A DNA stretch of 64,000 nucleotides from Parvibaculum sp963696585 (GTDB taxonomy: Bacteria; Pseudomonadota; Alphaproteobacteria; Parvibaculales; Parvibaculaceae), in contig CAVOKW010000028.1 in the NCBI GenBank assembly GCA_963696585.1, forward strand, positions 82,964-146,963. The letters run 5' to 3'. The notes under the pieces are model-generated. The model did no database searches. It saw only the letters and a list, made by a program, of their open reading frames with translations, and was not told where the DNA came from. This document shows, piece after piece, positions 44,701 to 53,168 of this stretch (its first letter is position 1; every line of letters begins with the position of its first letter). A program made the translations under genes and the position numbers.

Positions 44701-45215
44701 CCGTGGCGGCGATGCGTGGCGGCGGTACGGATACGGATGAGCAGGGGCACTGGTCGCCGACCATCAATGTCGGCACGCCGGTTCTCATCCCGGAAAACTA
44801 CGTGCCCGATCTTGCCGCGCGTATGGCGCTTTATCGTCGCTTGTCGGATGTCGAAACACGCCAGCAGGTAGATGCCTTTGGCGCTGAACTCATTGACCGC
44901 TTCGGTCCGCTGCCGGACGAGGTTGAGTTTCTGCTCAAGATTGTCGAGATCAAGGGCATGTGCCGCGCTGCCAATGTCGAGAAGATCGAGGCAGGGCCGA
45001 AAGGCGTTGTGCTTGCCTTCCGCGACAACAGCTTTTCAAATCCCGGCGCGCTCGTCGAAATCATCAATCGCGAACGTGGCAATGCGAAGCTCAGGCCCGA
45101 CCACAAGCTCGTCCTCAAGCGCGATTGGGAAACGCCGGAAGAGCGTCTCACCGGCACTTATCGCCTGATGAAGACGCTGGCCGAACTTGCAGGCGAAGGC
45201 GCGGCGGCGGCCTGA
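41703..45215 (+). CDS. mfd: Transcription-repair coupling factor Mfd
   Basis: About 1170 residues. Mfd removes RNA polymerase stalled at lesions and recruits UvrA. The N-terminal UvrB-like module (DCLPYDRVSPHPD), the RNA-polymerase-interacting domain (VHVDHGIGRFERLQ near 505), the helicase core (GDVGFGKTEVALRTAF near 647, DEEQHFGVVHKERLK, TATPIPRTLQLAL) and the C-terminal TRCF domain are all present. TTG 41703 is the earliest start; ATG 41721 is an alternative, six residues shorter. Its stop abuts that of the convergent FrnE-like gene. It complements uvrA elsewhere in the window. Confidence 0.97.
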   Translation: MQDLKRMLATLSGRPGHLTLGEVPEGFDALVLADLTRARVENGNGLVLHIARDDARLAAMREALGFFAPDLAVEVFPAWDCLPYDRVSPHPDITSRRMATLSRLAARKADAGPLIVLASINAVMQRVPARDGVKGAAWSARVGQRLSLDDLTTYLAANGYSRSGTVRERGEFAVRGGIVDIFPPGFDEPLRLDMFGDTLDAVRSFDPESQLTTGTLKGVDLVPAGEIHLDSDVVARFRRRYVATFGAVNSSDPLYEAVSDGRKHQGMEHWLPLFHEKLETLFDYLPDSLVTLDAQVEEAMQSRLALIEDYYQARVTARDIKTLDVTAYKPLKPGALYLDGEEWANLTRDLQLRIFTPFATPEGSRGINLGAKQGRNFAVERNQDGVNIFEVLGGHIAGLRKTGKRIVIASWSEGARDRLVHVLNDHHIPNVLPTDQWSDVNGVNKATVSLIVLGLEAGFETDDLALISEQDVLGDRLLRQRRSKRAANFLSEASSLSPGDLVVHVDHGIGRFERLQTIDVMGAPHDCLLLTYQGGDKLYLPVENIELLSRYGSDDSNAQLDRLGGTGWQARKAKLKKRIREMAGELIKIAAARALKSAPVFEPQPGAYDEFCARFPFTETEDQEQAINSVLEDLALGRPMDRLICGDVGFGKTEVALRTAFVAAMAGQQVAVVVPTTLLARQHYKTFTQRFHGLPIQIRHMSRLVGTKDLAEAREGLASGHVDIVIGTHALLGKTIKFHNLGLMIVDEEQHFGVVHKERLKQMRAEVHVLTLTATPIPRTLQLALSGVRELSIIATPPVDRLAVRTYVSPFDPVVIREALLREHYRGGQSFYVVPRIADLADAEEFLREHVPEVKFISAHGQMAAGEIEDRMNAFYDGKYDVLLATTIIESGLDIPTANTLVVHRADMFGLSQLYQIRGRVGRSKARAYAYLTTPPNRTMTPGAEKRLRVLQSLDSLGAGFTLASHDLDIRGAGNLLGDEQSGHIREVGYELYQDMLEEAVAAMRGGGTDTDEQGHWSPTINVGTPVLIPENYVPDLAARMALYRRLSDVETRQQVDAFGAELIDRFGPLPDEVEFLLKIVEIKGMCRAANVEKIEAGPKGVVLAFRDNSFSNPGALVEIINRERGNAKLRPDHKLVLKRDWETPEERLTGTYRLMKTLAELAGEGAAAA

Positions 45216-45890
45216 TCATTGCTGCTGCTGGGCTTCAGCCTGAATTTGCGCTTCCCTGGCCATCATCTTGTCGAGCATCAGCGAGATGGTTTCAGGCGCC
45301 TGTGCGCCGACGATCATCCATTTGGAATAGACGATGGTGGTGGGCACGCCCGTCACGCCCATTTCACGCGCGAACTCGATTTCGCGTTGCACGAGTTCGC
45401 GGTCAGCACCGCTGGCCAGAAGATCGCCGACAATGCCCGTATCCATGCCCGCTTCGGCAGCGGCACTCAACAGCACGGCATGATTGCCAATATCTTCGGC
45501 ATCGACGAAATAGCGACGGAAGAGGATTTCGGCCATGTCATTCTGGCATCCCGCCGTATCTGCCCAGCGCAACAGGCGATGACTGTCGAGCGTATTGGGC
45601 GCGCGCGCGATCTTGTCGAAGTTGAAAGTCAGGCCCACGCTCGCGGCTTCTTCGCGGATGCGCTGGCCCGCCCCACGGGCGCGATCAGGACCAAACTTGC
45701 GTTCGAGATATTCGCCGCGATCCATGCCCCCTTCAGGGATGGAGGGATCAAGCTGATAGGGGCGCCACCGGATCTGGAAGTCTACAGGCTTGTCGGCAAT
45801 GGCGAGTTCCAGCCGCCTCTTGCCGATATAGCACCAGGGGCAAACCGTATCCGAAACCACATCAAGCTGCATGAGACCGGCTCCTGCCAT
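45216..45890 (-). CDS. DsbA-family FrnE-like oxidoreductase
   Basis: 224 residues with a thioredoxin-like DsbA fold and no signal peptide, so cytoplasmic. The active-site CPWC is in VVSDTVCPWCYIGKRRLE at residues 11-28, and the cis-Pro loop GVTGVPTTIV lies near 180. FrnE proteins act in thiol-disulfide exchange and polyketide or stress contexts. A glutamine-rich C-terminus ends the protein. MQLDVVSD (codon 7) is an alternative start. Confidence 0.9.
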   Translation of the reverse strand: MAGAGLMQLDVVSDTVCPWCYIGKRRLELAIADKPVDFQIRWRPYQLDPSIPEGGMDRGEYLERKFGPDRARGAGQRIREEAASVGLTFNFDKIARAPNTLDSHRLLRWADTAGCQNDMAEILFRRYFVDAEDIGNHAVLLSAAAEAGMDTGIVGDLLASGADRELVQREIEFAREMGVTGVPTTIVYSKWMIVGAQAPETISLMLDKMMAREAQIQAEAQQQQ

Positions 45891-46039
45891 TTTGTCTTTT
45901 CCGGATTATGCGCCATGACAGGTCTGAGGTGAAGCGCGGCTTGACCCCCCCGTCGCGAATACTAGGATGCGCGCGAGATTCCGGCGCCAAAAGCGTCTTC
46001 ATACGGTCCCATTGCTCCGTTTTCCACCAAGGATTTGCC

Positions 46040-46816
46040 ATGAGCCAGAGCAGCGTCACACTCCCGTCTTTCGACCTCAGCGGCCGGACGGCCATTGTGA
46101 CCGGGGCGACAAGCGGGCTTGGCCATCGCTTCGCGCTGATCCTCGCCAAGGCGGGTGCCAGGGTGATGATCACGGGACGTCGTGTTGCGCGTCTGAAGAA
46201 ACTCGAAGACGAGATACTGGCAATGGGCGGCAAGGTCGCGCTCTTCGCACTCGACATCAATGACACGGCCAGCATTTTTGAATGCGTGGAAGAAACCGAA
46301 CGCCAGCTCGGGCCCGTCGATATTCTGGTCAACAATGCCGGCATGAACATCCAGCGCGCGGCGGTTGATATGTCGCCTGAAAACTATGATGCGATTTTCA
46401 ATACAAATGCCAGGGGGGCGTTTTTCATGATTCAGGCGGTGGCGAAAAAGATGATCCCGCGTGGGGCAGGGGGACGCATCATCAACATCGCCTCGATTGG
46501 TGCCCACACGGTCCTGCCGGGACAGACTGTCTATTGCATGACCAAGGCCGCTGTCGCCATGATGACACAATCGCTGGCGCGCGACTGGGCGCGTCATAAT
46601 ATCAACGTGAACGCCATTTGCCCCGGCTATATCGTTACCGAAATGAATTCAGGGTGGTTCAAATCACCCGGAGGGGAGAAACAGAAAAACAGCTTCCCGC
46701 GTTGTCGCGTCGGTGAACCATCCGATCTTGACGGCACGCTGTTATTGCTCGCGTCTGATCACGCGCGTTTCATCACGGGTTCAGTCATTACAGTTGATGA
46801 CGGGCAATCACTCTGA
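46040..46816 (+). CDS. Short-chain dehydrogenase/reductase
   Basis: 258 residues. Classical SDR: cofactor motif TGATSGLGHRFALILA at residues 20-35, NNAGMNIQR near 97, catalytic Ser in IINIASIGAH and Tyr-x-x-x-Lys in YCMTKAAVAM. The basic residues after the first strand (TGRRVARLKK) favour NADP(H). The C-terminal ITVDDGQSL is usual. ATG 46040 has AAGGA upstream. It sits near acyl-CoA enzymes, so a hydroxyacyl or alcohol substrate is possible but not shown. Confidence 0.92.
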   Translation: MSQSSVTLPSFDLSGRTAIVTGATSGLGHRFALILAKAGARVMITGRRVARLKKLEDEILAMGGKVALFALDINDTASIFECVEETERQLGPVDILVNNAGMNIQRAAVDMSPENYDAIFNTNARGAFFMIQAVAKKMIPRGAGGRIINIASIGAHTVLPGQTVYCMTKAAVAMMTQSLARDWARHNINVNAICPGYIVTEMNSGWFKSPGGEKQKNSFPRCRVGEPSDLDGTLLLLASDHARFITGSVITVDDGQSL

Positions 46817-46906
46817 TTTTAAGTTGATGATTATTGTCGGCGTCACAGGTCTGACTTGAAGTTGACTGAATTGGCTTCTAGCCTCCTGACAAAATGGGAG
46901 GCGTGA

Positions 46907-47029
46907 ATGGTTCGATTTGGTGCGGGCTTGATTGTTGGCTTTCTGCTTTGTTCCTGGGCGCTCGACACCTTGCCGCAAGAGGCGTTGCTCAACGCTTGGC
47001 ATATGCTCAATGAAAACTGGAGTCATTAA
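46907..47029 (+). CDS. Unrecognised 40-residue membrane peptide
   Basis: ATG 46907, 40 residues, with one hydrophobic helix (about 5-20, FGAGLIVGFLLCSWAL) and an amphipathic tail. GGGAGGCGTGA lies directly upstream, a good ribosome-binding site. Its stop overlaps the stop of the convergent acyl-CoA ligase gene by two bases. No relative is recognised; similar short single-helix proteins are often missed by gene finders. Confidence 0.45.
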   Translation: MVRFGAGLIVGFLLCSWALDTLPQEALLNAWHMLNENWSH

Positions 47030-48534
47030 GTGGTCAAGGCGCGACGCATGACCTTGCCATTGGCAGTGCGCGGCAGTCGCTCAATGAAAAATATTTCGCG
47101 CGGCGCCTTGTAAGCGGCGAGATTTTCCTTGGCGAAGTCAATCAGCTCATTGGCGTCGCATGATTGATCCTCTTTCAGCACCACATAAGCGGCGATGACA
47201 GAGACGTCGTCCCTGACGTGATCTTCGCGCACGGCAACCTCGGCAATGGCGGGATGCTGCATCAGCGCGGCTTCCACTTCCTGCGGCGAGACGCGATAGC
47301 CCATGGCATTCATCACATCATCCGCGCGGCCATGGTACCAGAGATAGCCATCCGCATCGAAAGAGGCGAGGTCACCGCCGATGAACCATTCACCGCGATA
47401 GACTTCTGCTTCCTCTTCCGGGCGACGCCAATAGCCAAGCATGAGACCGGGGTCTGAGCGATGCACGGCGAGCAATCCTGTTTCGCCGGCAGGAAGCGGA
47501 TCATGACCCGCGTCAAGGGGCAGCACGGCAATGCAGCGGCCGGGCTGCGCCTTGCCGGGCGAGCCGGGGCGTATCTCCATGCCGGGCGCGGTCGAGATAT
47601 AGGTTGAGCATTCGCTCATGCCGAGCGCTTCATGGAGGTTCTTGCCGGTTGCTTCGCGCCAATGCGCGAGCAGGGCAGGTGACAGGGATTCGCCTGCCGT
47701 CAGGCCATGACGCAGGGCGGAGAGATCATGCGCGCTCAGGTCGCAATATTTCAGGATCTGGCGATATAGCGTTGGCACGGCGGCAAAGAGAGTGGCGCGC
47801 GAGGCGGCAAGAAGCTGCGGCCAGACCTGCACATCCTTTTCGCCGACATAAACAATGGCGGTTGCGCCATTCGCCCAGGGGTCGGTGAGGCCGACGCCCA
47901 ATGTGTAAGTCCAGTTGAAGGCGCCTGCATGGAGGATGCGATCCTCTGACGTGATGCCATACCAGCCCTGATACATGGGGCGGCGTCCCCAGGCGGAACG
48001 ATGCGCATGCAGCACACCCTTGGGCTTGCCGCTGGTGCCGGATGTGTAGACCAGAAAAGCCGGATCATCCGCGAGTGTGTCGGCATAATCCGGCAATGGC
48101 AGATGAAACAGGAGTTCTGCCGCCAGCGCTTCATCGACAATCAATGAAACGCCTGCATCCTTTTCCAGAAACGCCGCTTCATTCGGTGTGAGTTGACTGG
48201 AACTCGGCAAGGGCACCAGGCCGGCGGCCATGGCGGCAAAGAAAACCACGGCATAGGCGCTGGTATTACGCATACGGATCATCAGACGGTCGCCGGGTTT
48301 GAGGCCATGTGCGAGCAGGCCTGCCGCTGTCGCACGCACGGCATGATCAAGCTGGCGATATGTCCAGTGTTCGGCCTCATCCAGCGGACGGCTCGCATCC
48401 GTGACAACGATCAGCGCGGTCTTGTCAGGAGTTTTGACAGTGCTCTCGGCCAGGCAATAGCGCGCCAGATTGAACTGCCTTGGGGGCAATTTGCCGGTAA
48501 ATCCGCGCGAGATTCTGGGAGCGAGCATGGCCAT
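47026..48534 (-). CDS. AMP-forming acyl-CoA ligase (benzoate-CoA-ligase-like)
   Basis: 502 residues. Activates a carboxylic acid to its CoA thioester through an acyl-AMP. The P-loop YTSGTSGKPKGVLHAH is near residue 155, the A5 motif ALGMSECSTYIS, the ATP-binding YLWYHGRADDVMNAMGYRVSPQE and the terminal Lys in PRTANGKVMRR are all present. The nearest type by eye is the benzoate/medium-chain ligase group; the substrate is not certain. ATG 48534 (MAMLAPRISRG) is taken as start; the open frame continues 34 codons upstream without family features. Divergent from the racemase-like gene. Confidence 0.9.
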   Translation of the reverse strand: MAMLAPRISRGFTGKLPPRQFNLARYCLAESTVKTPDKTALIVVTDASRPLDEAEHWTYRQLDHAVRATAAGLLAHGLKPGDRLMIRMRNTSAYAVVFFAAMAAGLVPLPSSSQLTPNEAAFLEKDAGVSLIVDEALAAELLFHLPLPDYADTLADDPAFLVYTSGTSGKPKGVLHAHRSAWGRRPMYQGWYGITSEDRILHAGAFNWTYTLGVGLTDPWANGATAIVYVGEKDVQVWPQLLAASRATLFAAVPTLYRQILKYCDLSAHDLSALRHGLTAGESLSPALLAHWREATGKNLHEALGMSECSTYISTAPGMEIRPGSPGKAQPGRCIAVLPLDAGHDPLPAGETGLLAVHRSDPGLMLGYWRRPEEEAEVYRGEWFIGGDLASFDADGYLWYHGRADDVMNAMGYRVSPQEVEAALMQHPAIAEVAVREDHVRDDVSVIAAYVVLKEDQSCDANELIDFAKENLAAYKAPREIFFIERLPRTANGKVMRRALTT

Positions 48535-48685
48535 GACAAGTTTGTAAGGCGCTGATTGGCATGACGCAAGTTGTTGATGCCTTATTGCCGCTAGGTCAAT
48601 CCGATCCGCTTGCAATGCAGCGTTTACGAGACGCAAGGCACAGGCTAATACTTTGCGCCAACGCTAAACACCCGGGGAGAAAATC

Positions 48686-49819
48686 ATGGCCAGCGGTCCG
48701 CTGAAAGGCATCAAAGTCGTCGAATTCGCAGGTATCGGGCCTGGGCCCTTTTCCGCCATGCTGCTTTCTGACATGGGTGCCGATGTGGTTCGTATCGACC
48801 GCAAGGGGGCGCGGGGCGGATCGAAGTTCGACGTTACCAGCCGTGGCCGCCGCTCCGTCGCGCTTGATCTGAAAAATCCCGCTGCGGTTGAGACCTGCCT
48901 CAAGCTCCTCGAAAAAGCCGATGTGCTTATCGAAGGCTTCCGTCCCGGCGTGATGGAGCGTCTGGGTCTGGGTCCCGATGTTGTTATGAAGCGCAACAAG
49001 AAGCTCGTTTATGGCCGCATGACGGGCTGGGGTCAGTACGGCATGATGGCAAATGCTGCGGGTCACGACATCAATTACATCTCGCTCACCGGTCCGCTGC
49101 ACGCCATTGGCAATCGCGGGCAAAAGCCCGTGCCGCCACTCAATCTCGTCGGTGATTTCGGTGGTGGCTCGCTTTATCTCACCATGGGCATTTGTGCGGC
49201 CCTTGTTGAAGCGGGCAAGTCTGGCGAAGGTCAGGTGATTGACGCGGCCATGACGGATGGTTCGGCCTCCCTCATGGCGATGGTGTATGGCTTTGTGGCG
49301 GCGGGTGTCATGACTACGGAACGTGGCACGAACATGCTCGACAGTGGCGCGCATTTTTACGATGTCTATGAGACCAGCGACCACCAGTATATCTCGATTG
49401 GGTCGATCGAAGATCAGTTCTACGCCATCCTGCGCGAGAAGCTCGGTCTGACGGATCCGATCTGGGACAAGCATATGAGCGCCAAGGAAAACTGGCCGGT
49501 TCTGAAGGAAAAGCTGACGGCCATTTTCAAAACCAGGACGCGCGAGGAATGGTGCCAGATCATGGAAGGCACTGATATCTGCTTTGCGCCGGTCTTGTCG
49601 GTAACGGAAGCCAAGGACCATCCGCATAACAAGGAACGCCAGACCATCATCGAAATTGAAGGTGTGGCGCAGCCCAATGTCGCGCCGCGTTTCTCCCGCA
49701 CACCCTCGAAGATCCAGGGACCCGCACCCGTCATCGGTGCACATACGGAGAGTGCCCTCAAGGATTGGGGGTTCAGCGACGCTGACATTGAAGCGCTGCG
49801 AACCGCCCAAGCCATCTGA
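48686..49819 (+). CDS. CaiB/BaiF-family, AMACR-like 2-methylacyl-CoA racemase
   Basis: 377 residues of the family III CoA-transferase fold. The start GIKVVEFAGIGPGPFSAMLL and the catalytic His and Asp of alpha-methylacyl-CoA racemase (AGHDINYISLTG; LVGDFGGGSLYL) favour racemase rather than transferase activity. AMACR makes (S)-2-methylacyl-CoA for beta-oxidation of branched chains. GGGGAG precedes ATG 48686. Neighbouring acyl-CoA ligase and thiolase genes fit a branched or aromatic acid pathway, by inference. Confidence 0.88.
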   Translation: MASGPLKGIKVVEFAGIGPGPFSAMLLSDMGADVVRIDRKGARGGSKFDVTSRGRRSVALDLKNPAAVETCLKLLEKADVLIEGFRPGVMERLGLGPDVVMKRNKKLVYGRMTGWGQYGMMANAAGHDINYISLTGPLHAIGNRGQKPVPPLNLVGDFGGGSLYLTMGICAALVEAGKSGEGQVIDAAMTDGSASLMAMVYGFVAAGVMTTERGTNMLDSGAHFYDVYETSDHQYISIGSIEDQFYAILREKLGLTDPIWDKHMSAKENWPVLKEKLTAIFKTRTREEWCQIMEGTDICFAPVLSVTEAKDHPHNKERQTIIEIEGVAQPNVAPRFSRTPSKIQGPAPVIGAHTESALKDWGFSDADIEALRTAQAI

Positions 49820-49827
49820 ACTGTGAA

Positions 49828-49852
49828 GGGGTGCTCTTGCAGCACCCCTTTT
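49828..49852. terminator. Bidirectional terminator between convergent genes
   Basis: GGGGTGCT (49828-49835) pairs with AGCACCCC (49841-49848), loop CTTGC, with AAGG before and TTTT after. It lies between the racemase-like stop (49819) and the stop of the binding-protein gene (49851) and can serve both strands. Confidence 0.85.
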
Positions 49853-51644
49853 AACTGCCCGGTTCGATCCACCAGGCTGAACTGCGATAGCCATAGAGCG
49901 AGGTTTTGTCCGGCACGCGCACGCGGTTCCACAAGGCGACCCATTGCGTTGGCTGATGGAACAGCGGGATCACATAGTCCCCTGACAGGAGAACGCGATC
50001 AAGCGCGCGAACGGCGGATATGAAATCCGGCCTCTCCCTTGCCGCGAGAAGAGCGGCGATCAGTGCATCAATGGCGGGGCTTTTGACGCCCATGTAATTG
50101 CGCGTGCCGGGCGCATCGGCTGAGTCCGATCCCCAATAGAAGGCCTGTTCATTGCCAGGCGAGAGCGAAGCAAACCAGTCATTGAAAATCATGTCATAGT
50201 CATAATTGTCGCGACGCTTCTGATACTGGCTGGGATCGACATTTCGCACTTTCAACTCGATGCCGACGCGTCGAACCATGCTGGCATAGACCAGGGCGAG
50301 GCGCTCATCATCGCGCGTTGCGACGAGTATTTCGAGTGTCAGCGGGTGATCATTGTGACGCGCCAGCATGACGCCCTCTTTCCAGACATAACCGGCCTGT
50401 TTCAAAAGCTGAACCGCTCGCAGCCGATTGGCGCGATTTTGACCGCTGGCATCACCCCGTGGAGCTGTGTAGCCCGCTGCCATGATTTCCGGCGACACGG
50501 CGCCGGGAAAGGGCGCCAGCAGGTGGCGTTCCTGTGCATCTGCCGCGCGACCATGCGAGGCGAGTTCCGAATTGTCGAAATAGCTCTGTGTACGGACATA
50601 GACACCGTGATAGAGCGTCTTGTTGACCCATTCAAAATCAAACAGAAGAATCAGCGCCTTGCGCAAGGCCTGATCGGAAAGTGGCGCCTGGCGTGTGTTG
50701 AATACCAGCGCATGCATGCCTGAAGGCATGCCGGAGGCAAAGGTCATCTGGCGTAGCTTGCCGCCGCGAACGGCCGGGATGTTATAGCCCGTCGTCCAAC
50801 GGCCGGGGTCGTCTTCAGGGCGGGCGTCATAAAGCCCGGCCTTGAAAGCTTCAAAAGAGCTATTGGCGTCACGGTAATAATCATAAATCAACCGGTCGGG
50901 ATTGTTCTGGCCGCGATTGACGGGGAGGTCAGCTCCCCAATAATCAGGATTGCGGCGATAGGTGATGCGGCTGCCGGGGTCGATTTTTTCGATCACATAG
51001 GGACCGCTGCCAATTGCCATTTGCAGGTTGGACTGGCCAAAGCTTCGCTTGCTGTAGATATGTTTGGGGAGGATGGGCATCAGCCCGAGGATGAGCGGGA
51101 TTTCGCGGTCATGGTCGGGGCTGAAAATGAACTTCACGGTTCCGGGAGCCGGGCGCTCAATGCGCACCACCTTGGCGTAATAGGTTTTGTAGAGGGGCCG
51201 CCCCTGATCGCGCAGCGTTTCCAGTGAGAAAATGACATCATCCACAGTCACGGGAACGCCATCAGAGAAACGTGCCCCGGGATTAATGTGAAAGCTCACC
51301 CAGGCGCGGTCGGGCGGGGTTTCGACAGAATCGGCGATCAACCCATAAAGCGTGAAGGGTTCGTCATAGCTGCGCGCCATCAGGCTTTCAAAAACCTGTT
51401 CGCGCAGGCCAATGGCCGAGGTGCCATTGACGATGAAAGGATTGAGGCTGTCGAAGGAACCGGTTGCGCCAAAGCGCATGTCGCCCCCTTTGGGCGCGTC
51501 CGGATTGGCATAGGCAAAATGAGTAAAATCAGGGGGATAGAGCGGGGCGCCATGCATGGCGAGCGCATAGTCGGCGCGCGCTGACGAGCCAAAGGCAAGG
51601 ATTGCGACCGCCAGTATTAAGTTTAAAAGCAGAAACTGACGCAC
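49851..51644 (-). CDS. Periplasmic solute-binding protein, family 5 (YejA-like)
   Basis: 597 residues. A Sec signal peptide (residues 1-~24, ending SSARA) leads into a peptide/oligopeptide-binding protein of the YejA type: APKGGDMRFGATGSFDSLNPF, LRDQGRPLYKTYYAKV and PDYWGADLPVNRGQNN are characteristic. YejABEF imports microcin C-like and other peptides. No permease or ATPase genes adjoin it, so it is an orphan here or its transporter lies elsewhere. Divergent from ialB-like across 210 bases. Confidence 0.9.
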   Translation of the reverse strand: MRQFLLLNLILAVAILAFGSSARADYALAMHGAPLYPPDFTHFAYANPDAPKGGDMRFGATGSFDSLNPFIVNGTSAIGLREQVFESLMARSYDEPFTLYGLIADSVETPPDRAWVSFHINPGARFSDGVPVTVDDVIFSLETLRDQGRPLYKTYYAKVVRIERPAPGTVKFIFSPDHDREIPLILGLMPILPKHIYSKRSFGQSNLQMAIGSGPYVIEKIDPGSRITYRRNPDYWGADLPVNRGQNNPDRLIYDYYRDANSSFEAFKAGLYDARPEDDPGRWTTGYNIPAVRGGKLRQMTFASGMPSGMHALVFNTRQAPLSDQALRKALILLFDFEWVNKTLYHGVYVRTQSYFDNSELASHGRAADAQERHLLAPFPGAVSPEIMAAGYTAPRGDASGQNRANRLRAVQLLKQAGYVWKEGVMLARHNDHPLTLEILVATRDDERLALVYASMVRRVGIELKVRNVDPSQYQKRRDNYDYDMIFNDWFASLSPGNEQAFYWGSDSADAPGTRNYMGVKSPAIDALIAALLAARERPDFISAVRALDRVLLSGDYVIPLFHQPTQWVALWNRVRVPDKTSLYGYRSSAWWIEPGS

Positions 51645-51854
51645 TTATGCCTTCCTCATATCGATATCTTCATTACGAATTGGCAAGATCAGCAATCGAG
51701 CTTGACCCGGGGGCGGGCTCTGGCGCAATGCTTTCTCGTTTTGGAGCATATCAGACCCGCCCTTGATGATCCGGGCGAACGAGCAGGCTCTGGTTTTACA
51801 CTGTTTTGCCTTGGCTGGGGGCTACCGCCAGGGTTGTGAGGAAGGGAAGACATC

Positions 51855-52409
51855 ATGTCGTCATGGCGCAGCATAGCACGCGCAGGCACTGCACTTATTT
51901 GCGCGCTCGGCTTTGCCGGGGCTGCGTTGGCCGCTGATCCGGCACCGGCAAAGACTGATGCACCCAAGCCGGTCATCAAGACTTTCGGTTCGTGGCGCAC
52001 AAGTTGCGTCAAGACTGAAAAAAATGGCGATGAATGCCATGCTTTTGTTCAGGTCGTGACCAAGGAAAAACAGAGCGTCCTTTATCTTGGCATCGGCTAT
52101 GCCCGCGCCAAGGAAGTGGCCGGAAAGCTCTCGATGTTCACCAATGTGCCGCTTGGCACCCTGCTGCCCGCCGGGATCAAGATTGCGATTGACGGCAAGA
52201 ACGAGATCGCCCGCCCGTTCCTGTTTTGCGCTCCAGGCGGCTGCCGTGCCGACATGCTGATTGACGATGCCGAACTCAAGGCGATGAAAAGCGGCAAGGA
52301 AATGGAAGTGACTTTCACATTGCTGGGCAGTGGCGAGGTCAAGATTCCGCTGAAGCTCGATGGCATTTCGGCAGCGATCAAATCCCTGCCAGTTCCCAAA
52401 AAGTCCTGA
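51855..52409 (+). CDS. IalB-family (invasion-associated locus B) protein
   Basis: 184 residues. A signal peptide ends near GAALAADPAP (about residue 27). The mature part has the IalB signature TFGSWRTSCVKT, paired cysteines (SCVK, DECHA, LFCAPGGCRAD) likely forming disulfides in the periplasm, and IPLKLDGISAAIKSLP at the end. The family is named from Bartonella but is common in free-living alphaproteobacteria; its biochemical role is unknown. Its stop abuts the convergent acyltransferase stop. Confidence 0.9.
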   Translation: MSSWRSIARAGTALICALGFAGAALAADPAPAKTDAPKPVIKTFGSWRTSCVKTEKNGDECHAFVQVVTKEKQSVLYLGIGYARAKEVAGKLSMFTNVPLGTLLPAGIKIAIDGKNEIARPFLFCAPGGCRADMLIDDAELKAMKSGKEMEVTFTLLGSGEVKIPLKLDGISAAIKSLPVPKKS

Positions 52410-53168
52410 TCAGTCTTTTCGCGTCGGTGACCACACGCTTCTCAGCCAGCTCAGGAGCGTGTTGTCGCGCGCCATGAAGCGCTTGAGATTGTCCATGTCG
52501 CGCGCCGTTTTATCTGGCGCCGAAAACAGTGTTTCGCGCAAACGGAACGGGCCATCAGGATCAAGTTGACGCACCACCGTTGCCGGATTGCCCGCCGCAA
52601 TACAATTGGCGGGCAAGCTGCGCGTGACAACGGCGCCCGCGCCGACAATCGTGTTCTTGCCGATGGTCACGCCTTTGCCGATGATGACTTTCACACCAAG
52701 CCAGACATTATCTTCGATGATGATGGGCGCATGTTTGCCATGTTCGGCGGTGCGATCATAGGTGTCGTGCCAATCGCTATCAGAAATATAGCAGCCGCTG
52801 GCGATCATCGTGTTGCTGCCGATGGTGATCGATTCCGACGCCACGATATGCGTCCCGGGACTGATGAGCACATAGTCCCCGATCGTGATGCGGCCCTCGC
52901 GCGTGCCATTGTTCCATGTGGCCAGACGCACCATGTTGGCGCGCGCGGCATTGAGATGGAGATGCGCGCCAATTCTTATGCCGCCGCCCCAAACTTCGAC
53001 ATTGCGCGGGCTGGAGACCGACAGGCCGGGGCCAACGGCGTCAAAGGCCGGCTCCAGATAGTGACGCGTATAAAAATCGATATAGAAATCTATCAGCCGA
53101 CGGATGAAATAGGGCCTTGCGTCACGTCTCACTTGAAATTCCCCTTCCCGGCAATCGTCAGTGCGCAT
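52410..53168 (-). CDS. Left-handed beta-helix O-acetyltransferase
   Basis: 252 residues. Hexapeptide repeats from about residue 80 to 190 (GIRIGAHLHL, RITIGDYVLISPGTHI, SITIGSNTMIASGCYISDSDWHD, NVWLGVKVIIGKGVTIGKNTIVGAGAVVT) form the LbH fold of WbbJ/maltose-acetyltransferase-type enzymes, which acetylate sugars of surface polysaccharides. His in SDWHDT is the likely catalytic base. ATG 53168 was chosen because the longer frame only runs into hspQ; the two overlap by 11 bases. Confidence 0.87.
   Translation of the reverse strand: MRTDDCREGEFQVRRDARPYFIRRLIDFYIDFYTRHYLEPAFDAVGPGLSVSSPRNVEVWGGGIRIGAHLHLNAARANMVRLATWNNGTREGRITIGDYVLISPGTHIVASESITIGSNTMIASGCYISDSDWHDTYDRTAEHGKHAPIIIEDNVWLGVKVIIGKGVTIGKNTIVGAGAVVTRSLPANCIAAGNPATVVRQLDPDGPFRLRETLFSAPDKTARDMDNLKRFMARDNTLLSWLRSVWSPTRKD

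Noticed and set aside
43368..44750. A 460-codon minus-strand frame inside mfd
   Set aside because: Antisense shadow; the mfd frame carries all helicase motifs over the same bases.
51855..52409. Virulence factor reading of IalB
   Set aside because: IalB-family proteins are widespread in non-pathogenic alphaproteobacteria; the name alone does not support virulence.
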